Assembly (NCBI RefSeq): GCF_029223255.1
Contig: NZ_JARHUC010000011.1
Location: forward strand, 1 to 64,000
Length of the DNA stretch: 64,000 bases
Origin: Albimonas marina
Lineage (GTDB): Bacteria; Pseudomonadota; Alphaproteobacteria; Rhodobacterales; Rhodobacteraceae
Direction of reading: 5' to 3'
Positions 1-10,301 of this stretch are shown in pieces; the stretch's first letter is position 1, and the number at the start of each line of letters is the position of its first letter. Both the position numbers and the translations under genes were made by a program. Under the pieces are notes generated by a model, which was given only the letters and a program-made list of their open reading frames with translations, made no database searches and was not told where the DNA came from.

Positions 1-121
1 CGAGCCCATAGGCAATGTGCCGCCCGCAGAAGCCGAAGCCGCATTCCACGCTGCGCTGGAAACGCGCGATGTGGCCGCGTAGCTAACGAACATCGGCCTC
101 CGGCAGACCCGGAGCGGTTCA
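1..121 (+). mobile_element. right end of an IS3-family insertion sequence (partial)
   Basis: The window opens inside the last codons of an IS3-family OrfB transposase (reading frame 2-82, stop TAG). The readable tail has the PIGNVPPAEAEAAF motif and ends in VAA, which is typical of the C-terminus of many IS3-group transposases. It is followed by about 40 bp ending in GGAGCGGTTCA at 121; the reverse complement begins TGAACCGCTCC, like the terminal inverted repeats of this IS group. The left part lies outside the window, so completeness and target-site duplication cannot be judged. It sits downstream of the groESL operon and does not disrupt it. Confidence 0.75.
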
Positions 122-249
122 CCCTCCTCTTGCGTCCGCAGCCTGATGCCGGTCGTGCGGGCGCTTCAACGAGGCGCGCGGCTCGTGGGTCAGGAGGAAG
201 AGGGTGAGGCGCGCGCTGGAACTCTCACGGGCGCCCGCCCGCCGCCCGC
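122..249. other. intergenic, no gene seen
   Basis: This short stretch lies between the IS end and the groESL terminator. No coding or structured element stands out. Confidence 0.5.
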
Positions 250-290
250 GCATGAAAAAGGGGCCGCGGCTCGCGCCGCGGCCCCCTGCA
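250..290 (-). terminator. rho-independent terminator of groESL
   Basis: There is a perfect 10-bp stem GGGGCCGCGG / CCGCGGCCCC (260-269 with 276-285). Read on the - strand it is followed by CTTTTT. It lies 60 bp after the groEL stop, where the end of the groESL transcript is expected. Confidence 0.85.
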
Positions 291-348
291 CTGTCCCTCG
301 CGATCTTCGCCGCGTGGTTCCGGGGAGGCGAACCTCCCCGGAGGCGGA

Positions 349-2007
<1,659 letters not shown>

Positions 2008-2036
2008 TCAGGGGATCAGGCGCGAGCGGGGATCGC

Positions 2037-2348
2037 TCAAGCGGCCTTCGCGGCGGCGTCGTCGCCGAGGATGCCGAGGATGTCGGACTCCTTCATGATG
2101 AGGAGCTCCTTGCCATCCAGCTTGACCTCGGTGCCCGACCACTTGCCGAACAGGACGCGATCGCCGGCCTTGACGGCCATGGGGATCAGCTCGCCCGAGT
2201 CCTTGCGGGCGCCCTCGCCCACGGCGACGATCTCGCCTTCCTGCGGCTTCTCCTTGGCGGAGTCGGGGATGATCAGACCGCCGGCGGTCTTCTCTTCGCT
2301 TTCGATGCGGCGCACCAGCACCCGATCGTGCAGCGGGGTGAAGTTCAT
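2037..2348 (-). CDS. groES: co-chaperonin GroES (10 kDa)
   Basis: This is the heptameric lid of the GroEL chamber. The 103-residue product starts [14 protein letters not shown], the usual GroES N-terminus. It carries the mobile-loop region ([12 protein letters not shown]) and the conserved GKWSGTEV segment. The frame is open further upstream, but the ATG at 2346-2348 was chosen because it matches the family N-terminus and is preceded by a purine-rich AAGGGAG site. It is transcribed with groEL from a promoter associated with the CIRCE element at 2430-2456. Confidence 0.99.
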   Translation of the reverse strand: MNFTPLHDRVLVRRIESEEKTAGGLIIPDSAKEKPQEGEIVAVGEGARKDSGELIPMAVKAGDRVLFGKWSGTEVKLDGKELLIMKESDILGILGDDAAAKAA

Positions 2349-2429
2349 GACGTGGCTCCCTTGCAATGCGGCTTCCACGATGCTCCGAACGAGGGCCTGG
2401 ACCCGTCTCACCGAGACCGGGCCCGGCTG

Positions 2430-2456
2430 TTAGCACTCGGAGCAGGGGAGTGCTAA
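2430..2456 (-). promoter_or_regulatory. CIRCE operator (HrcA binding site)
   Basis: The perfect CIRCE inverted repeat TTAGCACTC-N9-GAGTGCTAA lies 82 bp before the groES start codon. CIRCE is bound by the HrcA repressor, so groESL is predicted to be heat-shock derepressed. The element also lies only 27 bp upstream of the divergent gene starting at 2484. No hrcA gene is in the window. Confidence 0.97.
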
Positions 2457-2483
2457 CGACGGCGGAGTTAGGAGATCGGCGCC

Positions 2484-3593
2484 ATGCTGTCAAGATTCGC
2501 GAAACGCATCTTCGCGGCCCTTTCGAGCGGGGACGTCGACGACCCCTTCCGGACGGCCCGGGACGTGGCGAGCGGGGGCCTCCGGCGCAAGGCGCGGGCG
2601 GCCGGGCGTCTCGCCGCAGGGGCCTCGGCGCTGCTGTGGGCTGGGGCGGCCGCGGCCGACTGCGGCGGCGGGCGCGACCTGCTGGCGGCGCTGGCGCAGG
2701 AGGACCCCGCCGCCCATGCCGAGATCATGGCCGCCGCGGCGGCGGAGCCCGACCCCGACGGCGTGTTCTGGCGGGTGACGCGGCCCGGCGCGGCCGAGAG
2801 CTGGCTGATGGGCAGCTTCCACATCCCCCATCCCCTGATCGACCCGGCGCCGCCGAAGGCCATGGCCGCGCTCGACCGCGCGCGGGTGATGCTGATGGAG
2901 ATGTCGCCCGAGGAGCTGGCCCGCTTCGGGCCGATGGCGGCCGCCGATCCGACGCTGGTGGCCAACGTCGATCACCCGCCGCTCGACCAGGCGATGTCGG
3001 CGGAGGATTTCGCCGCGGTGGCCGAGGCGATGCAGGCGCTGGGCGCCCCGCCCGAGCGCACCGCCTTCATGCGCCCCTGGATCGTGTCTCTGACGCTGGC
3101 CACGCCGCCCTGCGCGATGGCCGCGCTCGCCGCCGGCGCAGAGCCCATGGACACCCGCATCGCCGCGCGCGCCGCCGCGCGCGGGCTGGAGGTGAAGGGG
3201 ATGGAGACCTGGGAGGACCTGCTGCCGATGCTGCAGGCCGACGAGTGGAGCGAGCAGGCGCTGCGCAGCCTCGCCAACGCCGCGCGCGACGCCGCCGAGG
3301 GCCGGGACATGCAGACCACCTCCGCCCGGCTCTATGCGCAGGAGCGGGTCTGGCCGCTGTGGACCTGGTCGGAATGGCGGGCGCGCCAGGACGGCCTGGA
3401 GGAGGCGATGGCAGAGGCGCGCGTGGAGCTGTTCGAGAAGCGCAACCTGCGCTTCGTCGAGGCGGCCGCGCCGGAGCTGGAGCGCGGCGGCGCCTTCGTG
3501 CTGGTCGGCGCCCTGCACCTGGGCGGAGAGGGCGGGATGATCGAGCTGCTGCGCGCCCGCGGGTTCACGGTCGAGCGGGCGGCCCTGCGCTGA
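2484..3593 (+). CDS. TraB/GumN family protein
   Basis: The 369-residue protein belongs to the TraB/GumN family, a Tiki-like putative metalloprotease fold of poorly defined bacterial function. It carries the family's N-terminal GSFHIPHP-type histidine motif (about residues 113-120) and the C-terminal VGALHLGGEGG motif. A basic N-terminus (about 45 residues) precedes a hydrophobic segment ending AAAADC, so an exported or lipid-anchored form is possible, but the signal is atypically long. The start follows an AGGAG site. It is divergent from groES, with the CIRCE element in the shared region. Its exact substrate is unknown. Confidence 0.85.
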   Translation: MLSRFAKRIFAALSSGDVDDPFRTARDVASGGLRRKARAAGRLAAGASALLWAGAAAADCGGGRDLLAALAQEDPAAHAEIMAAAAAEPDPDGVFWRVTRPGAAESWLMGSFHIPHPLIDPAPPKAMAALDRARVMLMEMSPEELARFGPMAAADPTLVANVDHPPLDQAMSAEDFAAVAEAMQALGAPPERTAFMRPWIVSLTLATPPCAMAALAAGAEPMDTRIAARAAARGLEVKGMETWEDLLPMLQADEWSEQALRSLANAARDAAEGRDMQTTSARLYAQERVWPLWTWSEWRARQDGLEEAMAEARVELFEKRNLRFVEAAAPELERGGAFVLVGALHLGGEGGMIELLRARGFTVERAALR

Positions 3594-3596
3594 GGG

Positions 3597-3625
3597 GCGG
3601 CGGGGGCCCGGCGGCCCCCGCCCGC
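3597..3625. terminator. hairpin between convergent genes
   Basis: A perfect 8-bp stem CGGGGGCC / GGCCCCCG (3601-3608 with 3613-3620) lies between the convergent genes ending at 3593 and 3628. It has no T-tract, so it is only a candidate bidirectional terminator. Confidence 0.45.
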
Positions 3626-3627
3626 GC

Positions 3628-4086
3628 TCAGGAGACGGCGCCGATCATCGTGCACAGGGTGCAGATCGCCAGCAGCGGCAGGATCAGCCCCGGCCACCAG
3701 CTGGGCGCCCCGCCCACACGCGCAAGCGAGACGTCGGCGGCGAAGACCGCGATGAAGGCGGGCGCCTCGATCCACAGCATCGCCCGCCCGCCGATCCCCA
3801 GCGCCAGGAAGCCCAGCAGCGCGGGCGCCACGCCCACGCCCAGGGTCCACCAGGTCGCGCCCTCGCCCAGGCCCGCGGCGGCGAAGCCCCAGCGGCAGCC
3901 GCCGTGGAAGGCCAGCAGGATCGCGCCCCAGACGCCCATCAGGTAACGGGCGCGGTCGGCGCCTCCGATCTCCGAGGTCAGGGCGAGCAGCAGCAGGACC
4001 ACGAAGGGCGCAACCGCGACGAGACCCACCGCCAGGGCGGGAATCGGCGCCTGCAGCGGTCGGAAGGACAGCTCGGAACTCGGCAT
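3628..4086 (-). CDS. DUF3429 family inner-membrane protein
   Basis: The 152-residue protein is very hydrophobic, with about five predicted membrane segments, and matches the DUF3429 layout (the FHGGCRWGFA motif in the middle). The family's function is not established. The ATG at 4084-4086 was preferred over an in-frame one at 4128 because it follows GAAGAAGAG at proper spacing. The gene is convergent with the TraB/GumN gene and divergent from the HAD hydrolase. Confidence 0.8.
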   Translation of the reverse strand: MPSSELSFRPLQAPIPALAVGLVAVAPFVVLLLLALTSEIGGADRARYLMGVWGAILLAFHGGCRWGFAAAGLGEGATWWTLGVGVAPALLGFLALGIGGRAMLWIEAPAFIAVFAADVSLARVGGAPSWWPGLILPLLAICTLCTMIGAVS

Positions 4087-4317
4087 CGGACGCTCTTCTT
4101 CAGTGTATATGACGCTGCGACAGGTCAAAGCAGATCAGGCCCGCGCCGGGGTTGCAAGCCGGCGACTTGCGGCGCCCCCCCCTCGGCCCCCGCGCCGCCC
4201 GGCGGCTGGACCCCGCGGCGCCTTGCCGGTTGCCTCGGCGGCCCATGCGGGGCAGGGGACGGGGCGACCTCGCCGCGGCCGCGCGCGGCAGGACCGTCCC
4301 TCTGCCGGAGCCCCGCC

Positions 4318-5178
4318 ATGACCCCGATCATCCGCTCGCTGTCCGAGCTCGACGGCCGCTACGACGTCCTGTTCTGCGACCTGTGGGGCTGTCTGCACGA
4401 CGGCAAGCGGGTGTATCCCGCCGCGGTCGAGGCGCTGCGCCGGTTCCGCGCCGGCGGGGGCACGGTGATCCTGATGACCAACGCCCCCCGCCCCGCCTTC
4501 TCGGTCGAGCGGCACCTGGAGCGGCTGGGCTGCCCCCTGGACGTCCGCGACGGGGTGGTCAGCTCCGGCGACGCGGCGCTCGCCTCGGTCAACGCGGGCG
4601 ACTGGGGCCGGCGGGTCTTCCACATCGGCGCCGACAAGGACGAGGCCTTCTTCGAGGTCGCGAAGGTCGAGCGCGTGGCGCTGGAGGAGGCCGAGTCGGT
4701 GCTGGTCACCGGCCTCGTCGACGACCTGACCGAGACGCCCGACGACTACGCCCAGGTGCTGGCCGCCGCGCACGCGCGCGGGCTGCGGATGCTGTCGGCC
4801 AACCCCGACGTGCATGTCGACGTGGGCGAGCGTCGGATCTGGTGCGCAGGCGGCATCGCCCAGGCCTACGAGGCGCTGGGCGGAGCGACCGCGGCCTACG
4901 GCAAGCCCCACGCGCCGATCTACGCGATGGGGCGGGCGATGGTCGATTCGCTCCGCGGCGCCCCGGTTCCGGACGCCCGCATCCTCTGCGTGGGCGATGG
5001 CATTCATACTGATGTCGCGGGGGGCGCCGCCCAGGGTCTCGACACGCTGTTCGTCACCGGCGGGCTCGCCGCCCCGCAAATGGGTGCGGACGTTGAGAAT
5101 CCCGACCCGTCGCAGCTTGAAATTTACGTTGCGGAGCACGCGCTTCGCCCCACTGCCGCCATCGGGCGCCTGCGCTGA
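4318..5178 (+). CDS. HAD superfamily hydrolase, class IIA (TIGR01459-type)
   Basis: The 286-residue protein resembles the class IIA haloacid-dehalogenase-like phosphatases (NagD-like). Motif I is DVLFCDLWG, with W in the position usual for this alphaproteobacterial subfamily. Motif II is ILMTNAPRP. The C-terminal motif is CVGDGIHTDVAGG, which supplies the magnesium-binding aspartates. It likely dephosphorylates a small phosphorylated metabolite in the cytoplasm; the substrate is unknown. The start is the ATG at 4318, giving the family's MTPIIRSLSEL N-terminus. Confidence 0.88.
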   Translation: MTPIIRSLSELDGRYDVLFCDLWGCLHDGKRVYPAAVEALRRFRAGGGTVILMTNAPRPAFSVERHLERLGCPLDVRDGVVSSGDAALASVNAGDWGRRVFHIGADKDEAFFEVAKVERVALEEAESVLVTGLVDDLTETPDDYAQVLAAAHARGLRMLSANPDVHVDVGERRIWCAGGIAQAYEALGGATAAYGKPHAPIYAMGRAMVDSLRGAPVPDARILCVGDGIHTDVAGGAAQGLDTLFVTGGLAAPQMGADVENPDPSQLEIYVAEHALRPTAAIGRLR

Positions 5179-5300
5179 ATGTGGCGAACGCGTTCATAAA
5201 CATGGCTTTATGCAATCTCCGCTTCTCTGCTGCGACGCAAAATGCTATGGATTTTAGGGAACGGCGGAATTCCGTCCGCCAGAACAGTTCGGAGATCGAC

Positions 5301-5579
5301 ATGAAGATCGCCAAGACCGCAATGACGACCCTCGCCGCCGCCGCTCTCGCGACGACCTTCGGTCTCGCTCCGGCGTTCGCCGACCAGTCCGGCGCCGCCG
5401 CGCCCGCCGCCCCTGCGGTGAAGACCGGCGGCACCACGGCCGAAGTCGGCCAGGCCCCCGTGCTCGGCCTGCCCCCGGTGGTCGTCGGCGTCGCGGTCGT
5501 CGCCTCGGCTTTCGGCCTCGCCGTCGCGGCCAGCAACAGCGGCGGCGACAACACCCCGTCGACGCCCTCGACCCGCTGA
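5301..5579 (+). CDS. small YjbE/GfcA-like secreted protein, copy 1
   Basis: The 92-residue protein has an N-terminal signal peptide (MKIAKTAMTTLAAAALA, cleavage near AFA-DQ). An Ala/Pro/Gly-rich segment follows, then a second hydrophobic stretch (LGLPPVVVGVAVVASAFG) and a polar Asn/Gly/Thr/Ser tail ending TPSTPSTR. This layout matches the small threonine-tailed YjbE/GfcA proteins of exopolysaccharide operons. It is the first of three tandem paralogues (with 5758 and 6560), close to yjbH and yjbF on the other strand. The ATG at 5301 follows GGAGATCGAC. An AT-rich stretch (5181-5270) upstream probably holds the promoter. Confidence 0.7.
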   Translation: MKIAKTAMTTLAAAALATTFGLAPAFADQSGAAAPAAPAVKTGGTTAEVGQAPVLGLPPVVVGVAVVASAFGLAVAASNSGGDNTPSTPSTR

Positions 5580-5757
5580 TCGGGGCGCCCGCGGGCGCGT
5601 CCCCTCGGGGCACGCCTGGCTGACGGGCCAGGAGAAGGTCGGGTCGGGGCCGCAGGGTCCCGGCGCGACGTAAACGGTTTGTTCACTTCCGTCCGTTATA
5701 CGGCGGGAGTGGGCGGTGTCGGAGGAGCTGGGGGACGACTTCCATCAGGAGCGTTCC

Positions 5758-6000
5758 ATGAGAACCTTGCTCGTCGCCCTCTGCATCCACGGATTGGCCC
5801 TAGGTCCAGCCCTCGCGGACACCGCCGCGCCGTCTTCGTCCCAGCCTCAGCCCAAGGGCGTGTCGCAGCAGCTGTCCGCGGCGCCGGTCATCGGCCTTCC
5901 GGTGATCGCCATCGGCATCGGCATCGTCGGCGCGGTGGCCGTCGCCGTGGCCGTGTCGTCGAGCAGCGACGACAAGAACTCGACGACCAGCACCAACTGA
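5758..6000 (+). CDS. small YjbE/GfcA-like secreted protein, copy 2
   Basis: The 80-residue paralogue of the preceding gene has a signal peptide (LLVALCIHGLALGPALA), a Ser/Pro/Gln-rich stretch, a hydrophobic segment (VIGLPVIAIGIGIVGAVAVAVAV) and a polar tail SSSSDDKNSTTSTN. A good Shine-Dalgarno (CAGGAGCG) precedes the ATG. The role in exopolysaccharide production is inferred from family resemblance and location. The 178-bp gap before it suggests it may have its own promoter. Confidence 0.7.
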   Translation: MRTLLVALCIHGLALGPALADTAAPSSSQPQPKGVSQQLSAAPVIGLPVIAIGIGIVGAVAVAVAVSSSSDDKNSTTSTN

Positions 6001-6559
6001 TCCGCGTCGCGGCTTCGGCATTCGGGGTCCGTCTCCGTCGGCGCCGACGGACGACCGCAGGTCTCTTGCGGTCGCATCGGGCGAGAATCGGGGCGTCGCC
6101 AGCCAGGTCCGCTCGCGGACACGGCCCTCGGCGCCCGACGGACCGGTCGCCGGCGGCGCGCGAAAGGGCGATGTCCCCGCCTTTCGTCGTCGACGGCCGG
6201 TCCGGCCGATGCCGCGGCGTCGCGGAGCGATCCGACGGCGGCCTGAGCGGACGCTGCCTGAGCAGACTCGGTCGGTCATCGCCGGCCGGATGAAGCGGCG
6301 CTGCGGATGAACCGCCGCCGCGGATCACGGCGCCCAAGTGGAGGGATCCGCTCGAGCGCAACCTCGGCGCCGAACGCTGCAAGGCGGATGGCGGCGGCGG
6401 GGATCGGTGAAGGAATTCAGTCGGTTACGCCGTTCCGGCGTGATGTCAGGCCGCCCTGCAACAGGTCGCGGCCCCGACTGCGTTGCGCCCTTACACGGGT
6501 GTTGCCTGCCGACATCGAGTCATGTAACCCTTCGGCAAGTGGATGTCTTGGAGGGTGCA
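6001..6559. other. 559-bp intergenic region
   Basis: No credible gene is seen. The translations available lack family features and have atypical composition for a coding region. No remnant of a fourth YjbE-like gene could be recognised. The last 60 bp presumably holds the promoter and leader of the gene at 6560, whose Shine-Dalgarno is GGAGGG. Confidence 0.5.
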
Positions 6560-6802
6560 ATGAAACTTATCGCTACCACTGTCGCCGCGCTGGGCCTGAT
6601 GGCCGCGCCGCTCGCCGCTCAGGAAGCCGCGGCCCCGAAGGTGCGGACCGCCGGCGTCGCGCAGCAGGCCGAGCTGGGCGCCTCGCCGCTGCTGGGCGTG
6701 CCGCCGCTGGTGATCGGCCTCGTCGGCGCCGTGGTCGTCGTCGGCGCCGCCGTCGCGATCTCGAACAGCAACGACAACAACTCGACCCCCTCGACCAAGT
6801 GA
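6560..6802 (+). CDS. small YjbE/GfcA-like secreted protein, copy 3
   Basis: This is the third 80-residue paralogue. It has a signal peptide (MKLIATTVAALGLMAAPLAA-QE), a central Gln-Gln-containing segment, a hydrophobic stretch (LLGVPPLVIGLVGAVVVVGA) and a polar tail SNSNDNNSTPSTK. It is closest to copy 1 in the tail (TPST) and to copy 2 in length. The start follows TTGGAGGGTGCA, a strong ribosome-binding site. It is convergent with the yjbH-yjbF genes and likely acts with them at the cell envelope. Confidence 0.72.
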   Translation: MKLIATTVAALGLMAAPLAAQEAAAPKVRTAGVAQQAELGASPLLGVPPLVIGLVGAVVVVGAAVAISNSNDNNSTPSTK

Positions 6803-7089
6803 GCTTCGCCTTCCTCCGTGGGGGAAGGGAGACGAAGACAGGTCGAGACTTCGGTCGCACGAACCGCGCGACGCCGGAAGCGGCGTTGCGCTTTGCGTTT
6901 CAGCCCCTGCCTGCCATGGCATTCGACAGGGCGGATGGAAGGCGGAGAGCCCGAGGCGCGCGGCGCCGCGCGCCGGTCAGGCCGGCGAGCGCCTGATCGC
7001 GACCACGACCAGGCGCCTGTCCTCGAAGACGACGCGACGCCCGCCCGCGGCGGACCGCGTCGGTTCCGGGCGCCTGGCCGCCTGGAGTC
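6803..7089. other. intergenic region between convergent genes
   Basis: This region lies between the third YjbE-like gene and the end of yjbF. No gene and no clear terminator hairpin with a T-tract was found. Confidence 0.45.
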
Positions 7090-7839
7090 TCAGGGAGCGA
7101 AGGGGGTGAGGACCGAGATCTCGAGCGAGCCGCGCTCGGGCCCGAACCACTGCACCGACTTCCACACGAAGCCCGTCTCCTCGTCCGCCCAGTAGCGGTT
7201 GACGATGGTCAGGTACGGGCTGCGGCAGGTCTCCTCGACCTCGATCACGTCGAAGGTCACCTCGGCGATGACCAGCTCCGTCGGCCCGATCGCCCGCGGC
7301 GCGCACAGGAAGGTGCGCGCGAAGGGCCGCCCGACGCCGTCGAGGAAGCGCATCACCCGCGTCACCTGGCCCGGCCACTCGCGCACCGGGCGCTGCGTGA
7401 CCAGGAAGTCCTCGTCGGGATCCGAGCGATAGCCCGTCCGCTGGTCGCCCAGCCCATGCCCCGAGAGCAGCGCCGCGCCGTCGAAGGTCAGGCTCTGCCG
7501 GGTCGGGTTGAAGTAGGTGACCTTGCCGTCCGGCTTCGCCGCGTAGGCCAGGAAATAGGCCATGGGCGAGCCGTTCGAGCTCGCGCCGATCAGGGCGCCG
7601 TTGATCTGGTTGATCTCGGCGCGGGTCAGCTGCCTGGGCGGCTCGGGCGTCTCGCCCAGGCCCACCGTCCCCGCGAGCGACGACAGCGCCGTCTCGCCCA
7701 GGCGGCGCATCAGCTCGGTGGTGCTGCCCTGCGCGCCGCAGCCCGCCAGCAGCGCCAGGCCCGCCAGCATCGCCCCGGCCCGCCGCAGCCGGCGACCCGT
7801 CGCCGACCGCGCGGCGCCTGTTTCCGCCCGTCCGCTCAT
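7090..7839 (-). CDS. yjbF: YjbF/GfcB family outer-membrane lipoprotein
   Basis: The 249-residue protein has a lipoprotein signal peptide with lipobox LLAGC (Cys at residue 34), so it should be lipidated. The mature part matches the YjbF/GfcB family of group 4 capsule and Yjb exopolysaccharide operons (conserved region around NGDxRTGYRSDPDEDFLV and the C-terminal RYWADEETGFVWKSVQ). Its start codon overlaps the yjbH stop by ATGA, which shows translational coupling and settles the start. It is the last gene of the - strand polysaccharide block. Confidence 0.9.
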   Translation of the reverse strand: MSGRAETGAARSATGRRLRRAGAMLAGLALLAGCGAQGSTTELMRRLGETALSSLAGTVGLGETPEPPRQLTRAEINQINGALIGASSNGSPMAYFLAYAAKPDGKVTYFNPTRQSLTFDGAALLSGHGLGDQRTGYRSDPDEDFLVTQRPVREWPGQVTRVMRFLDGVGRPFARTFLCAPRAIGPTELVIAEVTFDVIEVEETCRSPYLTIVNRYWADEETGFVWKSVQWFGPERGSLEISVLTPFAP

Positions 7840-10301
7840 CGCCAGAAATGCCCCCAGTCGGCGCGCAGGTCGCCGCGATCGACCTCCTGCACGATCGGAT
7901 AGAGCCGGTTGGCGACGCTCAGCCGCGCGCCGCCGTCGCGGGTCAGCGGCCGGATGTTCATGTCGAGGCGCGAGCGCGTCTCGTAGGGCAGGCCCCAGGC
8001 GAAGGGGATGGTCAGGCGGATGCCCTTGTCGAAGCTGCCCTCGCCGTACTCGTCGAAGGGCACGTCGGTCAGGGTGAAGAAGCCGCCGATCTCCCAGCCG
8101 TTGGCGAAGCGCCGGGTCAGGGTGAAGGTGCCGCCCCAGTCGCCGGCCAGGTAGCGGCCCGCGTCGATCTGGACCTCCATCCCGTGCCAGCCGGTGTCCC
8201 AGTAGACCGAGGCGTGGCCGGTGACCACGTCGTAGTCCTGGAAGCCGAACAGCATGTCGAAGTCGCGCTGGGCCACGTAGTTGACCTCGAGCCCCAGGCC
8301 CCAGTCCTGCGTCGAGGGCTTCCACAGCACCTCGCCCGAGACGCCGCCGAACATCCGCTCGAGATAGCCCAGCGAGACGCGGCCGTAGGTCTCGGGCGTC
8401 ACCTTGAACAGGTAGTCGCCGGTCAGCCGGTCGATGCCGGGATCGCCCTGCTTGAGGTACTTGGCGAAGTCCGAGCGCACCCGGGGCAGGACCGAGTCCG
8501 AGGTGCGGGTGATGTCGTCGAAGCCGTTGAGCAGCGATTTCGACACCGCCGCGTTCAGCCCCAGGCCGCGGGCCACCTTCAGCTCGCCGCCCGCGACCAG
8601 CTGCAGGTCGGCGCGCAGCGGGCTGTCGGGGTCGAACAGGTTCAGCGGCAGGGCCGGGCTGAGGAACCAGCTGAAGGTCGGATAGGCGTCCGGATCGAAC
8701 TCGGGCAGGAACGAGCCGCCGGACGGCTCCGCGCTGAGCAGCTCGGCGTCGACCCAGGAGGTGCGCTCGGCGTCCGGCTCCTCGACCGCGGCCTCCAGGC
8801 GCGCGCGGCGCAGCAGGATGGTCGTGGTGGGCAGGTCGCTCTCGAGCAGGGTGATCTCGAAGTCCTCGACCGAGGGGGGCAGCACGTTGGCCATCGCCCG
8901 CGCGGTGCGCCCGATGGCCTGGGGCGCCGCGTTGTAGGTGGGGTTCGCGATTTCGACCCGGGCGCGCGTCCCCTCGATATCCGCCGAGACCAGGGTCACC
9001 CGGTCCGCGTCCAGCGTCTGGCTCAGCGCGTCGGTCAGCGCCGCGGCGTTGGCCGGATCGTTCGCCCAGGAGGTGTCGTAGGAGCCGACGAGAACCCGCT
9101 TGCCCTCGACATAGCGCCGGCCGGTCTCGCGCAGCAGCACCGAGCACAGCGGCGCGCCGGAGGAATCGAGGAAGGTCACCCCGTCGATCACGCCCAGCTC
9201 TGCGTCCACGTCCAGCGCGTCGTCGACCGGGCACTCGGCGCCGGGACGCAGGCGGGTGGGGGCCTTGGCCCAGCGCGCGCCCTCGGTCGAGCCCGAGAGC
9301 AGCGTCGCCTCCAGCCCCGCGTCGGAGCCGAGCGCCGGGCCCGGTCCGATGCGCTCGACCACCACCGCGCCCAGCTCGGGCGAGGCGGCGTTGTCGATCG
9401 GCGGGCGCACGGTCATCGGCGTGGGGCCGGGGTCCAGGTCGCGGGGACCGTTGAGCCGGGTCGGGTTCAGCCCGATCGAGGCGCGGACGCCGAACTCGGA
9501 GCCGTACATCGCGTAGGCGCCCAGCGAGAACCAGTCGTTCACCCGGTACTCGGCCCCGAAGTTGAAGGGGATCTTGGGGTCGAAGGAGCTGTTCTGCTGC
9601 TCGCGCAGGTAGGCGTCGGTCGAATACTCGGCCTTCAGCGCCAGCCCGTCGAGGAACGAGGGCCGCCACTCGACGCCGGCGAAGCCGCCCATGTCGGGGC
9701 CGCGGAAGAACTCGCCGACGTTGACCTTGCCGGTGCCGTTCGAGCCGCCGCGCGTCTTGAAGCGGTTCGAGAAGTAGCCCAGCGGGTTCTCGAAGTTGCC
9801 GGTGCCCGAGAGGCGCCCCCAGCCGAGGCCGCCGGTCACCTGGAGGCCGGGCGCGACCTCCTTGGTGGCGACGAAATACTCGGAGGAGTAGATGCCGGTG
9901 CCCAGGAAGTCGCGCAGGCCCAACGCGACGGCGGGGAAATAGCGGGATTCGTCCGAGAGCAGGATCTTGATGTCGAAGCTGCGGTCGAAGAGATCGTCTG
10001 CGGGGAAGAAATCCTCGATGATCGAGTAGCGGAACGCGGCCTCGACGCGCGGAAGCACCTGGAAGGACAGGGTGTTGCGCATGAAGCCGCCGAAGTAGCT
10101 CGACGTGAAGCCCAGCTCGGCGTCGGGCTGGACGCGCGCGGTGGGCATGTCGATCAGCCCGGTCATGCCGTAGAGGTTGCGGCTCTCGTACCGGGGGGGC
10201 GGAGGTTCCTGAGACAGCGCGGCCCCCGCAGGCGCCATGGCCGCGGCGAGCGCCACGCAGAACGAGATGCGTCTGCGGCCAGGAGCCGAAGGTGAAGTCA
10301 T
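7836..10301 (-). CDS. yjbH: YjbH/GfcD family exopolysaccharide outer-membrane protein
   Basis: The 821-residue protein has a signal peptide (cleavage near ALS-QE) and the YjbH N-terminal region (LYGMTGLIDMPTARVQPDAE). Beta-rich, aromatic-ended strands run throughout, as expected for an outer-membrane beta-barrel. YjbH is required in Yjb-type exopolysaccharide systems. The length is slightly above that of enterobacterial YjbH. It is coupled to yjbF, and 188 bp separate it from the kpsC-like gene upstream, so it may have its own promoter or belong to the long - strand transcript. YjbG, its usual partner, is not in the window. Confidence 0.92.
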   Translation of the reverse strand: MTSPSAPGRRRISFCVALAAAMAPAGAALSQEPPPPRYESRNLYGMTGLIDMPTARVQPDAELGFTSSYFGGFMRNTLSFQVLPRVEAAFRYSIIEDFFPADDLFDRSFDIKILLSDESRYFPAVALGLRDFLGTGIYSSEYFVATKEVAPGLQVTGGLGWGRLSGTGNFENPLGYFSNRFKTRGGSNGTGKVNVGEFFRGPDMGGFAGVEWRPSFLDGLALKAEYSTDAYLREQQNSSFDPKIPFNFGAEYRVNDWFSLGAYAMYGSEFGVRASIGLNPTRLNGPRDLDPGPTPMTVRPPIDNAASPELGAVVVERIGPGPALGSDAGLEATLLSGSTEGARWAKAPTRLRPGAECPVDDALDVDAELGVIDGVTFLDSSGAPLCSVLLRETGRRYVEGKRVLVGSYDTSWANDPANAAALTDALSQTLDADRVTLVSADIEGTRARVEIANPTYNAAPQAIGRTARAMANVLPPSVEDFEITLLESDLPTTTILLRRARLEAAVEEPDAERTSWVDAELLSAEPSGGSFLPEFDPDAYPTFSWFLSPALPLNLFDPDSPLRADLQLVAGGELKVARGLGLNAAVSKSLLNGFDDITRTSDSVLPRVRSDFAKYLKQGDPGIDRLTGDYLFKVTPETYGRVSLGYLERMFGGVSGEVLWKPSTQDWGLGLEVNYVAQRDFDMLFGFQDYDVVTGHASVYWDTGWHGMEVQIDAGRYLAGDWGGTFTLTRRFANGWEIGGFFTLTDVPFDEYGEGSFDKGIRLTIPFAWGLPYETRSRLDMNIRPLTRDGGARLSVANRLYPIVQEVDRGDLRADWGHFWR

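Noticed and set aside
5585..5598. Palindrome GCGCCC-GC-GGGCGC after the first YjbE-like gene as a terminator
   Set aside because: It is short, lacks a T-tract, and similar G/C palindromes are frequent by chance in this sequence.
7848..10295. An 815-codon open frame antisense to yjbH
   Set aside because: It has the same mirror artefact, no family features, and yjbH on the other strand is a clear match.
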